Below the pieces are notes generated by a model. It did no database searches. It was not told the origin of the DNA and saw only the letters and a list, made by a program, of their open reading frames with translations. Below, piece after piece: positions 8,385 through 16,666 of a DNA stretch of 23,609 nucleotides (position 1 is the stretch's first letter; each line of letters opens with the position of its first letter). Source of the stretch: a virus; the IMG/VR virus record IMGVR_UViG_3300044511_000041, positions 1-23,609 of that record; one strand, written 5' to 3'. The position numbers and the translations under genes are program-made.

Positions 8385-9269
8385 CTACCATCCTATGTTG
8401 CTTATTAAAGCTGCATAATCAATATAGACATTATGGGCATTATTTCCATTTGAATAATGATAAAGTCTTATTTTCGCATTTCCTGAGCCGTCAACATAAT
8501 TTACATTGTTCACGTTAGCTAATGTGTACCAATCATACAAGGTAGATGTATGCCGGAGGACCGCTGCTTGCTGCCAACTTAATGAATTATAATTGTAAAT
8601 ATCAATGCCGCAAAAATGACTGTTTGATCCATCATAATCAGCCCTTAATACTATCATGTCAAACTTTATAACGCTGGTAAAAGCTATTTCTATGTTAAAT
8701 CCGGGAACCCCGACAACTTCGCCAACTTGATAGACATTACCGTCAAAGGGAACTTGAGTCTGACTGACATTTACTCCGCCTGCTGGTGTCCCCGTATTTA
8801 CGGTGATACTTGCCGGGACATAGATGGTTTTGCTAACCCATGTGCCTACACCGTTAATAAATTGCATAGCGTCGTTTGGCAGTTTAGGAAAAAAACCATG
8901 CTTGGTAATACTGCTATTATTGATTGTAACATCTCTAAGATTTAACGCTTCTTCCCGAAGCTGGCCCGCCCCGGCTGCGTCCTCATGGTCATGCTGGGCA
9001 TTCGTAAAGTCGGCAATATAGGGAGCTATTAAGGTTTTATTAGTCAATGTCTGGGCATCTGAGGTTCCCACTACTACCCCACCCGGCTTCGCTTTCCCTG
9101 AATCCGCCACTTCTCCACCAGCAATAATGTCCGTGAAATTCCCTACCGTGCCCCCAGAAAGCGTATCAAGCTTATTATTCATCCGGGTAAGCACGTCTGT
9201 CAGCCAATACAGGAAAGCCCTGGGCAGTTCCTTAGCTGATAGTTCAGGGAGGTTACGGAGGCGGATCAT
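8385..9269 (-). CDS. Tail fibre or tail needle-like protein
   Basis: 294 residues from the ATG at 9269, chosen because it follows the stop of the previous gene by one base (TAAAATG) with AGGGG about 9 bases upstream. The frame stays open to 9359, but that would overlap the neighbour by 89 bases. Residues 1-40 (RLRNLPELSAKELPRAFLYW, then LTRMNNKLDTL) form helices that could bind the tail tube. Next comes a fibre-like region with motifs frequent in phage fibres (SDAQTLTNKTLIAPYI, FTNAQHDHEDAAGAGQL). The last 150 residues form a Tyr/Asn-rich beta domain ending in YIDYAALISNIGW. In P22 the needle gp26 lies between gp10 and the ejection genes, which is this slot. The sequence is more fibre-like than the coiled-coil gp26, so a receptor-binding or plug role is inferred. 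Confidence 0.68.
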   Translation of the reverse strand: MIRLRNLPELSAKELPRAFLYWLTDVLTRMNNKLDTLSGGTVGNFTDIIAGGEVADSGKAKPGGVVVGTSDAQTLTNKTLIAPYIADFTNAQHDHEDAAGAGQLREEALNLRDVTINNSSITKHGFFPKLPNDAMQFINGVGTWVSKTIYVPASITVNTGTPAGGVNVSQTQVPFDGNVYQVGEVVGVPGFNIEIAFTSVIKFDMIVLRADYDGSNSHFCGIDIYNYNSLSWQQAAVLRHTSTLYDWYTLANVNNVNYVDGSGNAKIRLYHYSNGNNAHNVYIDYAALISNIGW

Positions 9270-9270
9270 T

Positions 9271-9573
9271 TTATGTCCCCTCATACCCCCCTGACCCATA
9301 AGAAGAAACCGGGGAACCCAGATTTTTCCGCCAGTTTCTAAAAAATGGAAACATGCCAAAATCCTGCCGCAGCAGTTGAGAATAGTCAGGAAGTTCAGGT
9401 GGTTCTAAGCCGTATCCTCCATATTCCCAAGGGGATTGAGATTCACCGTAGCCGCCTAAATATGATCGGGGTAGGAGGCCCAATAAGAAATTAGGCATCA
9501 TATCGTACATAGAACGGTCTTCAGGCTGATTATCTGCAAGACCGGCGAATAGCATGTTTCTGGCTAAGGCCAT
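9271..9573 (-). CDS. Unknown 100-residue Tyr/Gly/Pro-rich protein
   Basis: No family recognised. The ATG at 9573 has GGGAGGA 7 bases upstream, and this site overlaps the last codons of the gp10-like gene. The N-terminal half is mixed (MALARNMLFAGLADN). The second half is rich in Tyr, Gly, Pro and Ser (SYLGGYGESQSPWEYGGYG, then SSYGSGGYEGT) and looks disordered. It lies between the gp10-like protein and the fibre or needle protein, close to the place of P22 gp14/gp26. It may be a small assembly or internal protein. It has no signal peptide or membrane segment. Confidence 0.7.
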   Translation of the reverse strand: MALARNMLFAGLADNQPEDRSMYDMMPNFLLGLLPRSYLGGYGESQSPWEYGGYGLEPPELPDYSQLLRQDFGMFPFFRNWRKNLGSPVSSYGSGGYEGT

Positions 9574-9576
9574 TTC

Positions 9577-11004
9577 TCATTCCTCCCAATCTATGTAAAG
9601 CCGCATCCCGGAAATATACCGTTTCACCGGGTCTGTGATGATTATCCGGGGAATCACTGCCCGATAACGTCCACATTGGTTCCAGTAAACTTCCTTATCA
9701 TATTCACCCTGTTTGCCCATAGATTTCCACCGCTCTACGCCCCAGGTATGGCCCCCATCCTTGGAAAACTGAAGCATAGCCATCGGGTCTTCACCCTGGC
9801 CCGTAGCCGTGCCTACGCCGGTTTCCATGTCTAATTCACAGCGGTTGACTACTGCCCAGCGCCGGGGGTCTTTAGTGTTTTCTATTACCTGGCCGGTACG
9901 TACCGCCCGGATTGCTTCACCGTCATCATCATAAACATCGGATTTCAAAGCGTAGGTTTTGCCGTTTGTCCAATCGCCTACTAACCATTCATTATTGAAG
10001 AAAACTGCACAGTTAGCCCGGTGTCGGCCCTGCGTCGTATCTCCCGCGGTCTTAAATGAGTGGCGCACATGCCAAAGCTGACTTGAAGCGTCATAAATCC
10101 AAGTAATCCCCGCACTTGGGAAAGTAAACCAAGCCCAAGCATGACCCTCAAAGATCATCGAAAAAGCTATTACATCGTCCATCCGGCTGTATTTGCTAAT
10201 CATATATTCGATTTGGCGGGTAGAGACAATCTGAGGATTGTATGATAAGGCCCGCACAAACTGCCCTTTATCAGTCAGCCACATAACCCCGTTATCGAGC
10301 TTGCAAGCCGCCCGTGGACCGGCAATGCCCCACTCAATGAATCCGCCGCCTACCCTGGAAAAAGAAAAATCAGCACCCCCGGTGTTTTGATAAACTTCCG
10401 TAGTATATTTGCCTAAAAGCCAGAGTTCTCGATGGTCTGATAGGACCATATATAACGGATCGGAATGGCCCTCAGCTTGGGCAAATTCTAAGCCATTCCA
10501 ATTTGTCGGGTCTTTCAAGGCGGATTGGTAAAAATTGCCTGTATCTTTGGCGGAAACAATGAAGCGGCTATCCTGGTAGGTCAAAGATGAAGGTATGGGA
10601 AATTCCGGGTCCGTGATCTTTTGCAGATTATCCATACCGATTTGATGATAATAGCCGTTAGCTCCGTCTACGATCATCAAATAAGTGCCGCAATCTTCCA
10701 TCCAAACAGTCTCCCCCAGGGAACCGAGACTGTTTTTTAAGGTAGTAATATTAAAGAGTTTATCCACTTTATACAACTTGTTTCCCTGCACTACATAGAG
10801 ATAATCCCCTACGACTCGGTAGCCGCGTACCTCCGTATCCGCCTCACAAGTAAAGCGATGTAGAAGGCCGGGAGACCCTGCCAAGGCCATAATTGCCTTA
10901 CCGCCTTCCTGGTCCAACTCCGGGAAAAGGTTAATCGTTTCCTGGGAATTGACGTTAGGGCTGCGGCCCTGGTAGTGCCCGCCGATGAAGGGGATTATGG
11001 GCAT
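9577..11004 (-). CDS. P22 gp10-like tail accessory / packaged DNA stabilisation protein
   Basis: 475 residues, nearly the length of P22 gp10 (about 472). The start MPIIPFIGGHYQGRSPNVNSQ, followed by ETINLFPE, is the typical opening of this family. The body is a series of beta blades with repeated short motifs (YLYVVQGNKLYKVD, GTYLMIVDGANGYY, ELWLLGKYTTEVYQ, GVMWLTDKGQFVRAL), consistent with a beta-propeller. gp10 assembles on the gp4 ring below the portal after packaging, closes the channel and carries the needle. The gene lies 3 bases after a small gene that follows the gp4-like gene, reproducing the P22 order. The C-terminal IIITDPVKRYISGMRLYIDWE fits the same family. Confidence 0.88.
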   Translation of the reverse strand: MPIIPFIGGHYQGRSPNVNSQETINLFPELDQEGGKAIMALAGSPGLLHRFTCEADTEVRGYRVVGDYLYVVQGNKLYKVDKLFNITTLKNSLGSLGETVWMEDCGTYLMIVDGANGYYHQIGMDNLQKITDPEFPIPSSLTYQDSRFIVSAKDTGNFYQSALKDPTNWNGLEFAQAEGHSDPLYMVLSDHRELWLLGKYTTEVYQNTGGADFSFSRVGGGFIEWGIAGPRAACKLDNGVMWLTDKGQFVRALSYNPQIVSTRQIEYMISKYSRMDDVIAFSMIFEGHAWAWFTFPSAGITWIYDASSQLWHVRHSFKTAGDTTQGRHRANCAVFFNNEWLVGDWTNGKTYALKSDVYDDDGEAIRAVRTGQVIENTKDPRRWAVVNRCELDMETGVGTATGQGEDPMAMLQFSKDGGHTWGVERWKSMGKQGEYDKEVYWNQCGRYRAVIPRIIITDPVKRYISGMRLYIDWEE

Positions 11005-11007
11005 GGG

Positions 11008-11214
11008 TTAATCTTCTTCCTCTTCCTCTTTTTCTGTCGGCACCTTGGTTCCCTTTTTCATTTTGCCGTCCTTCACAGTAAAAGACTGGCCCTTATCGAC
11101 GCCGGTAATAGTGCCTTTATTGCGGGAAGCGTAGAAAACCTTCTCGCCTTTCTCTTCGCCATATTGCTGCTTCATGGCAGCCATGATTTCACGACCCTTC
11201 TTAGTCATTGGCAT
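11008..11214 (-). CDS. Small basic/acidic phage protein of unknown function
   Basis: 68 residues. The ATG has GGGAG 8 bases upstream. The opening MPMTKKGREIMAAMKQQYG, then EEKGEKVFYASRNKGTITGV, follows a pattern I recognise from many small phage proteins encoded in structural regions (start, basic helix, VFYAS.NKG.I.GV). No biochemical function is known to me. The C-terminus is a run of Lys and then Glu (KVPTEKEEEEED). It lies between the gp4-like and gp10-like genes with short gaps on both sides, so it belongs to the late operon. A minor capsid or assembly role is possible. Confidence 0.78.
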   Translation of the reverse strand: MPMTKKGREIMAAMKQQYGEEKGEKVFYASRNKGTITGVDKGQSFTVKDGKMKKGTKVPTEKEEEEED

Positions 11215-11226
11215 TATTATTGCTCC

Positions 11227-11937
11227 CTACCCAATCGGATTATAGATCGTACCCCGGCGCACCCGGCCCCATTCTAAGCCCACCGGCTCCACTTGGCGGG
11301 CCATATTAAGGCTTACAGCACCCTTTAAGGCCCGCTGTGCTCTGGCTAATAGCGCCGGATCAGCATTTTTGCCGCTTAATTCCACCATGAGATTAAGTTT
11401 TAGAACATTAAAGAGGTTCCGGGGAATGGCGGTTATTAAAACCAAGTTATCTCCTAATGCTGCCGGTTCGTTCAGAGGTTTCCTGGAGACAAAAAATAGT
11501 GAATCCGTGGAATCAGGCACCGGCCAGAGAACAAAGGTTGCATTTGGAGAGGTATATTTTACCCAGAGGCTCAGGGGAATACCGGGCGAAGCCTTGTCGG
11601 TAATCCCGGCGTAAGCATTTTCCCCGATAATCTCCACATCGGAGTCAACCCCCGAAGATCGTACATAGGCGGATATAACCTCTTCCGGGCGCACCGTGTT
11701 CAAGGTAGGCGCTCCCGACTCGCCGATGGTATAGGTAGAAGTCCCTGCTATCATTGAGAAAGACTCCACCACCACGTTAGGAGCAATTTGCAACCCTATT
11801 TCAGCAATCATGTCCTGGAGCCGGTAAAATGCCTGATGCAGTTCCCCGGCTTCAATGGAATCGCCGATATTCACCCGGCCTAAATCCTCCAAAGCCGCAG
11901 TTACTAAATCTTGGGCAGTGCGAACGGTGAGAGCCAT
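11227..11937 (-). CDS. P22 gp4-like tail accessory factor (head-tail connector)
   Basis: 236 residues, longer than P22 gp4 (about 166). The ATG abuts the stop of the preceding gene (TAAATG), with AAGGGG 5 bases upstream. The N-terminus TAQDLVTAALEDLGRVNIGD, followed by LHQAFYRLQDMIAEI, has the helix pair typical of gp4 and related head-tail adaptors. A beta region follows (TSTYTIGESG, then RPEEVISAYVR), and then a helical tail (LLARAQRALKGAVSLNMARQ). In P22 twelve gp4 copies bind the portal and form the platform for gp10. The gene precedes the gp10-like gene, as in P22. P22 gp4 has also been reported to hydrolyse peptidoglycan; nothing here confirms that. Confidence 0.85.
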   Translation of the reverse strand: MALTVRTAQDLVTAALEDLGRVNIGDSIEAGELHQAFYRLQDMIAEIGLQIAPNVVVESFSMIAGTSTYTIGESGAPTLNTVRPEEVISAYVRSSGVDSDVEIIGENAYAGITDKASPGIPLSLWVKYTSPNATFVLWPVPDSTDSLFFVSRKPLNEPAALGDNLVLITAIPRNLFNVLKLNLMVELSGKNADPALLARAQRALKGAVSLNMARQVEPVGLEWGRVRRGTIYNPIG

Positions 11938-12177
11938 TTAGTCCCCTTTGGCCTCTTTCTTAGCCTTCCTTGCGGCCTGGGCTTTTTGCCAGGGTTTTAA
12001 GTCTTCATCGGGCTGCTGGTCTGCAACTTCGGGAATATCATAGGGGGCCTCGCCCCACTCCCCCGACTCCAGGGCCTCAATGAGTAGCTGTTCATCGGTA
12101 AAGAGGACATCCCCATGTTCCCGGTGATAGGCAAAGGTGGGACCGAATGGCCGTCCCCGATGCTTTTTAAGTTTCAT
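11938..12177 (-). CDS. Unknown 79-residue charged protein
   Basis: No family recognised. The ATG at 12177 is preceded by GGAGG, 5 bases upstream (GGAGGATATATG). The protein is highly charged: a basic start (MKLKKHRGRPFGPTF), an acidic middle (LIEALESGEWGE, then PEVADQQPDEDLK) and a Lys/Ala-rich helical end (WQKAQAARKAKKEAKGD). It has no membrane segment. Its stop codon directly touches the start of the gp4-like gene, and it follows a stable hairpin after the repeat-rich gene. It may be a small capsid or connector assembly factor; the sequence does not decide this. Confidence 0.75.
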   Translation of the reverse strand: MKLKKHRGRPFGPTFAYHREHGDVLFTDEQLLIEALESGEWGEAPYDIPEVADQQPDEDLKPWQKAQAARKAKKEAKGD

Positions 12178-12193
12178 ATATCCTCCAAGAAGG

Positions 12194-12217
12194 CGGGGGA
12201 GGCCGGAGCCTCCCCCG
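12194..12217 (-). promoter_or_regulatory. Very stable intergenic hairpin with UNCG-type tetraloop
   Basis: Ten perfect pairs (12194-12203 with 12208-12217) close a four-base loop. In minus-strand RNA the loop is UCCG closed by C-G, an exceptionally stable UNCG tetraloop. On the plus strand the loop would be CGGA, which is not a known stable loop, so the structure fits the transcribed strand. It lies between the stop of the 741-residue gene and the binding site of the 79-residue gene. No U-run follows (CCUUCUU), so it is a poor intrinsic terminator. It is more likely an RNA-stability or processing element. Confidence 0.7.
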
Positions 12218-12222
12218 GTAGA

Positions 12223-14448
12223 TTATTTAACCCAATGTTCAATGTTAACGTACTCGTTAGTCACGGTATCGCCTGCATTCTGGCTTTGAATCTGGGCTTT
12301 GATGGTAGTAGCCCCCGCTGCCATGTTCTTAGTAGCAGCAGCATAATCCACCACGCTCACCTTACCGTTTACTTGGAGCGTGCCGGTGATCTTCTGGTTA
12401 GCCGTGCCGGTATACTCATGCACGACAAAGGTTGCCGTCCAGTCACCGGCAGCGGCGTCCGATGCAGTGAGACTCATTACCTGGGCATCCAAGAGATAAA
12501 GATGGACGACCATAGCCGCATTAGCGCCGGTTTTGGTCCCGGTGAGGGTGTAGCGTAAGGTTTTGGTGGCGCTAAACCAACCGGAAGCCATAGACAGACT
12601 GGAGCCGGTCACATCCGCAGTACCTGCGCCAGCTTGCGAGGTCTGCGTGGCGCTCTGGGCAATAACCAGGGGCACCCCGCCAGTGTAATCAGGTAGGGTG
12701 ATAGTCCGATCTGCGGTGGGATCGGCCACGGCCAGAGAAGTTTGATTCGCATCCGCGGTATTACCATCAAAGATCAGGGGAGTGGCCCCCGTGATAGTAC
12801 CCGCCACGGTCACAAACGACCCGGCAGCCCCCAGGGTAACAGTCCCGGTAGACGTGCCGGTGCAAATACCCACATTCTGATTATTGTTATTGTTTATCAG
12901 AATACCGCCGGAGCCGGATAGGAGAGTCGTGGTGGAAGTGCCGGTGCTGCTCCCCAAATTCACGGTTTTGTTAGCTGCGCCGTTGCCGACATGCACCGTC
13001 TGATTGCCAGCGCCGCCGATGGTTATGGTCCCGGTAGTGGTCCCCGTGCCGACCCCCGTAGTCATAGCCGCAGCGTCATGGTTTACAGTGTAGGTGCCCA
13101 CTTCGGTTACTACTGCCGGGCCGGTAGCATTACCGATGGTCACGGTGCCGGTAGACGTACCAGTGTTGATATTAGTAGGCTGATTGTTGCTGCCGTTAAT
13201 ACCTACTCCACCAGACCCGGAATTGATAGTCGTGGTGGAAGTAGTATTAGTTGACCCTACATTTACCAACTTGACAGCCGCCCCAGTACCGACATTAATC
13301 GTCTGGTTTGCGGCACTGCCGATAGTTATGGTGCCGGTGGATGTTCCGGAAGCGATATTAACCGCAAAGTTACTGGAAGCGTTCAGATTAACCGCTGCGC
13401 CGGTGATAGTAGCCCCCAGCGTGCCGGTCAAGAGGCCATCCATAGTCACGGCCCCGATTCCGGTCATGTCGCCGGTAGCGGAAATATCCCAATCCGCAGA
13501 GTTGATCGTTATAGTGGGGTTGCCGTCACCGATAGCAATAGCCGGGGTATTGCCATTCGTTAAAAGAATGGCGTCTTTATAACCGGGGCCGGTGTCGTTA
13601 TCATAAACCTGGATTGATAGGGTTTCCCCGGAAACGGCAGAACCCCGGATAGCATTGCCATTAGCGAGGGTCATATTCCCGCTCATGGTAATGCCGGTTA
13701 CGCCGGTGAATGCCCCCGCGGTAGAAACATCCCAGGTAGACGAATTGACGGCCACAGTCCCTAAGCCCCCGCCGATGCTAACTGCGCCGGTGGAAGTGCC
13801 CGTATTAAGGTTAGTAGCATAGTTGGAGTTAGCGTTAAGGTTAACCGCCGCCCCGGTGCTGGTGATTCCGGTGGTAGTAAATAGCCCCGTATGCGTGATG
13901 CTGGCCACGGTCATGGCCCCGGCCTTAGTTACGCTCCAGGTGCCCCCGGACCCGGTAATGTCGTTCCCGGAGCCGGTGTTAGTAAATGACAGGGCAGCAC
14001 CGGACGCTTGCGCCCCCATAGTCACAGACAAGCCAGCGCCGGACTGTGCCCCTACAGGGTTTTTAGTGATTTCCAGGACGCCGTTGTTATCAGCGGCATT
14101 ATTAGTCAGGGTAATCGCCCCGGAATCTACCGTCACGGCCCGGCCTGAACCTGCCCCGCCGTAATCATAAGCCCCGTCTAAGGTGACACCGGCAGCGGTA
14201 ATCAGGTCATGCACCGTGCCTGCATCATCTTCAAAATAGAGCTTAGTAGTCCCGGAAGAATCCTTGACATAGAGCCAGCCGGTGTTGTTCTTGGGATTGC
14301 CCGCCGGGGCGCTGATCTGCGGCAACTCAATCTTGTTGTCAACAGTCAGGTTAATCCCGGAATCCCGGTCATTCAACCCGCCAAAGGCGGTCCCGGCCAT
14401 AGCCAAGACCATCAGTAGCCAGGCGAAGGAAAACAGTTTTTTCTTCAT
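12223..14448 (-). CDS. Repeat-rich beta-structured fibre or decoration-like protein with signal peptide
   Basis: 741 residues. GGAGGG lies 7 bases before the ATG. Residues 1-23 form a Sec-type signal (MKKKLFSFAWLLMVLAMAG, then TAFG). The body is extremely rich in Thr, Ser, Gly, Asn and Ala and carries at least five copies of GTSTGTVTIG-like motifs (starting at residues 217, 368, 430, 469 and 531) beside NLNANSN/NLNASSN motifs. The pattern suggests a stack of short beta strands. Residues 368-468 and about 469-560 are a tandem duplication. Residues about 615-741 form a non-repetitive beta domain ending in EYVNIEHWVK. It follows the coat gene by 24 bases, where some phages encode head decoration or head fibres, so a surface fibre is inferred. 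Alternatives are a secreted adhesin-like protein or a tail fibre. Confidence 0.8.
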   Translation of the reverse strand: MKKKLFSFAWLLMVLAMAGTAFGGLNDRDSGINLTVDNKIELPQISAPAGNPKNNTGWLYVKDSSGTTKLYFEDDAGTVHDLITAAGVTLDGAYDYGGAGSGRAVTVDSGAITLTNNAADNNGVLEITKNPVGAQSGAGLSVTMGAQASGAALSFTNTGSGNDITGSGGTWSVTKAGAMTVASITHTGLFTTTGITSTGAAVNLNANSNYATNLNTGTSTGAVSIGGGLGTVAVNSSTWDVSTAGAFTGVTGITMSGNMTLANGNAIRGSAVSGETLSIQVYDNDTGPGYKDAILLTNGNTPAIAIGDGNPTITINSADWDISATGDMTGIGAVTMDGLLTGTLGATITGAAVNLNASSNFAVNIASGTSTGTITIGSAANQTINVGTGAAVKLVNVGSTNTTSTTTINSGSGGVGINGSNNQPTNINTGTSTGTVTIGNATGPAVVTEVGTYTVNHDAAAMTTGVGTGTTTGTITIGGAGNQTVHVGNGAANKTVNLGSSTGTSTTTLLSGSGGILINNNNNQNVGICTGTSTGTVTLGAAGSFVTVAGTITGATPLIFDGNTADANQTSLAVADPTADRTITLPDYTGGVPLVIAQSATQTSQAGAGTADVTGSSLSMASGWFSATKTLRYTLTGTKTGANAAMVVHLYLLDAQVMSLTASDAAAGDWTATFVVHEYTGTANQKITGTLQVNGKVSVVDYAAATKNMAAGATTIKAQIQSQNAGDTVTNEYVNIEHWVK
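12800..13347 (-). repeat. Internal tandem duplication in the repeat-rich protein
   Basis: Two blocks of about 100 codons (13045-13347 and about 12800-13044) share the same motif order. Each has a first GT(S/T)TGTITIG motif, then NQTINVG or NQTVHVG, then TSTTTINSGSGG or TSTTTLLSGSGG, then a second GTSTGTVTIG or GTSTGTVTLG 62 residues after the first. The period is 101 residues (368 to 469, 430 to 531). The repeat arose in the gene, and the DNA copies have diverged. Confidence 0.75.
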
Positions 14449-14472
14449 GGTTTAGCCCTCCTTTTGGCCCGG

Positions 14473-15744
14473 TTACGCCGAAGCGATCCGACAGCCCAAG
14501 TCGGGGTTGATAACCTTGAGGTCGTAAAGTACGTCAAAACGAATCACCTCGTTCAGGGTCAAGATGCTCTCCAGGCCCCGCATAACCGTAAAGGTAAAGC
14601 CGTTTTTGCTCATGCTGCGGCTCCAAACTACGGAAGGCGGAACCACAATGGGCACCATCGCCAGAGAGATGCAGTTTTTATGAAAGGCCAAAGGCACCCG
14701 GTAGGCGGTGCTGGCCGTGCCGGGAATAGATACCGCCGCATTGTTGGCGGGCAGGGTGTCGATATTCTGGTAAGGCAGTTTGGCAGCCGCAGCGGTAGAA
14801 CTCCGCAGATTCCAGGGAGCCGTACCCGGCCAAATAGTGGGGGTCAGTTCAAAACTTCCACCGCCTATATCGGCAAAAGTCCCATTAGCGGTAACTACAA
14901 ACTGCCGATTCTCGCCAAAGGTGGTCCCGTTCACCGGGTTGACGGCGTTGACGCTGGCTACGGTGAACACATCCCCGGCTTTCACGGTAAGGGCCGAACC
15001 AGCGCCGTTCTGATCCAGAGTGAAGTTGGTATCTTCATCGGCCACAGTGTCATCAATCAGGACCGTACCAAGCCCCGCCCAACTTCCCGGCGTATGCGTG
15101 GGGACGTTTTGGGAAACGAAGCTGTCAAACCCGGCGTACAGGCTAGGAAATTGCGCTTTTTGAATCGCCGTCCCCACCATCTGCTGCTGAAAGACACCCT
15201 TGAGTTGGCTAGCCAGGTAGACCTTAGTCACCGGGTCAACGAACAGAGACCGTTCTCCAGGGGGGCAGGCCAGGTTAGTCAGGCGGGCATCCGCCAGACC
15301 CACGGTGAGCCAGTCGTTAAGCTGCTGTCCGGGGGTTCCTACCTGGTTAGCGATATACTTATACTGTCCCAATACATCCCGGTCAATGTAGTCAGCCAGG
15401 GCTAAAATCGCCGGGTCGATGATCCGTTCCTGCACCCTGTCCAAATCCCAGGTCATTTGCTGCGCGGTGAAATCTTTGGCATGGGATTTCCAGGTGTCAA
15501 CTTGGAAGGTGGTAGTAGATTCGTAAAAGTCGTGAACTTTGCCGGTAAGGTCCGGTCCGTCCACGACGCGGGCGTAAGACGGCGTTTTGATGGAAATCGT
15601 ATCGCCGATCTTCCAGCCGTTTTGCAGCTTGCTAAATTCTTCCTCAAACCCACGATGAACGCGGTTTGCCGCAAGCATATAGTTTTCCAGTTGCATCATG
15701 GTTTCTTTCGCAAACCATGTGGGGTGACTCCAAATATCAGCCAT
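14473..15744 (-). CDS. Major capsid (coat) protein, P22 gp5-like
   Basis: 423 residues (P22 coat is about 430). AGGAGA lies 7 bases before the ATG. The N-terminal pattern WFAKETMMQLENYMLAANRV, followed by HRGFEEEF, then KIGDTISIKTP, matches the P22 coat family, in which a helix with A.E....LE.......V...YE.EF precedes VGDTV.I..P. The middle (DLDRVQERIIDPAILALADY, then IDRDVLGQY) fits the HK97-fold spine helix region, and a large insertion-like segment follows. The gene sits directly after the scaffold gene, as in P22. P22 coat folding depends on host GroEL/GroES, which gives the GroES-like gene upstream a possible purpose. Confidence is high from motif and order together. Confidence 0.9.
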   Translation of the reverse strand: MADIWSHPTWFAKETMMQLENYMLAANRVHRGFEEEFSKLQNGWKIGDTISIKTPSYARVVDGPDLTGKVHDFYESTTTFQVDTWKSHAKDFTAQQMTWDLDRVQERIIDPAILALADYIDRDVLGQYKYIANQVGTPGQQLNDWLTVGLADARLTNLACPPGERSLFVDPVTKVYLASQLKGVFQQQMVGTAIQKAQFPSLYAGFDSFVSQNVPTHTPGSWAGLGTVLIDDTVADEDTNFTLDQNGAGSALTVKAGDVFTVASVNAVNPVNGTTFGENRQFVVTANGTFADIGGGSFELTPTIWPGTAPWNLRSSTAAAAKLPYQNIDTLPANNAAVSIPGTASTAYRVPLAFHKNCISLAMVPIVVPPSVVWSRSMSKNGFTFTVMRGLESILTLNEVIRFDVLYDLKVINPDLGCRIASA

Positions 15745-15768
15745 TTAGGTATCTCCTATGACGCTCCC

Positions 15769-16584
15769 TTAACCCCTCCTTGCCTGTCGCGCAGCTTTGT
15801 ATGCTTCATAATCCTGATCGCCGAGCGATACCGCCGGAGTCTCCTTGCCGGCTCCAGGCTTGGTAATGCCGGGGGCGTTAGTTTCGGTTTTTTGTCTTAC
15901 GAAACGCTCTGGAAAGAGACGCTTCATGCGTTCGGTTACTTTTTGAAGCTGCTGTGCGCCGCCAATACCTTGCTGGGAAAGGCGATCCGCATAATCTATA
16001 GCCTCCAGAGTCATTTCCTGGTCCCTGTAAATCCAGGAAGCAACGTCGGGGGATGCAGCCCATTCATTAAAGGCGGCAATTTCTGCGTCGGAGTATTGAC
16101 TTTCAGGCATCGCCGGTTCTTCTTTGGCGGGTGTAGCCTTATTGATTTCCCCGGCCAGGCGGTTGACTTCTTCCAAGTTGCCCATGTCTAGGGCTTCTTG
16201 CTGTTGAGCCTTTAAGGTATGCAACCGCCGCTCTGCCCGTTCCTGATCCGCCGTTTTCTGGCCCTTAGCCAATTCTCCAAGTGTTTTTTCCAACTTCTCC
16301 ATTTGGGATTTCCACTTCTTGAGAAGCTGGGACTCGGAACGCTCCAGATAGCGGAGCCGTTCTAACTTTACAGGTATGTTTTTGTCCATGATTTCAAGAA
16401 ACTGTTCTGGAGTCTTGAAATCTTCGGGAGCGCCTTTATAAGCGTCCCCTTCCTTGTAGCCATACAGTCGCGCCCGGTCTAATACAGCCGGGTCGGTTTG
16501 GGTTGCGGCCTGTTCGCCGGTGCCTTCCGTTTCGGAAGTCTGAATATCCTGATCCAGATTGTCAATGATTGCATCTTCAGGCAT
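15769..16584 (-). CDS. Scaffolding protein, P22 gp8-like
   Basis: 271 residues (P22 gp8 is about 303). AGGAGG lies 8 bases before the ATG. The N-terminus is acidic (PEDAIIDNLDQDIQTSETEG), a long charged coiled-coil-type region spans about 75-150 (KLERLRYLERSESQLLKKW, then TADQERAERRLHTLKAQQQ), and the C-terminus is basic (YEAYKAARQARRG). This layout, with a positively charged end that binds coat, is typical of P22-type scaffolds. It lies 24 bases before the coat gene and immediately after an intrinsic terminator, so its expression depends on read-through, antitermination or an unseen internal promoter. It is expected to be absent from the mature virion. Confidence 0.82.
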   Translation of the reverse strand: MPEDAIIDNLDQDIQTSETEGTGEQAATQTDPAVLDRARLYGYKEGDAYKGAPEDFKTPEQFLEIMDKNIPVKLERLRYLERSESQLLKKWKSQMEKLEKTLGELAKGQKTADQERAERRLHTLKAQQQEALDMGNLEEVNRLAGEINKATPAKEEPAMPESQYSDAEIAAFNEWAASPDVASWIYRDQEMTLEAIDYADRLSQQGIGGAQQLQKVTERMKRLFPERFVRQKTETNAPGITKPGAGKETPAVSLGDQDYEAYKAARQARRG

Positions 16585-16603
16585 TTTCTGTGCCTCCTGG
16601 GTT

Positions 16604-16646
16604 GAAATAAAAAAAGCTCTCCCGGTCGTTTTGACCAGGAGAGCTT
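16604..16646 (-). terminator. Intrinsic terminator between accessory gene and scaffold gene
   Basis: Fourteen pairs (16614-16627 with 16633-16646) close a 5-base loop (AAAAC in the RNA) and are followed on the minus strand by UUUUUUUAUUU. One pair (16623 with 16637) is G-U in minus-strand RNA but A-C on the plus strand, so the structure belongs to the minus transcript. It ends 19 bases before the scaffold start codon, with no room for a promoter between. The late operon must pass it, probably by antitermination. Confidence 0.9.
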
Positions 16647-16666
16647 CGTAAAGCCGTTCCGGTGTT

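Noticed and set aside
14464-15405. Long plus-strand open frame (313 codons) opposite the coat gene
   Set aside because: It is a mirror of the coat reading frame and its codon bias. The product is low-complexity and basic with no family pattern, and it has no ribosome binding site in context.
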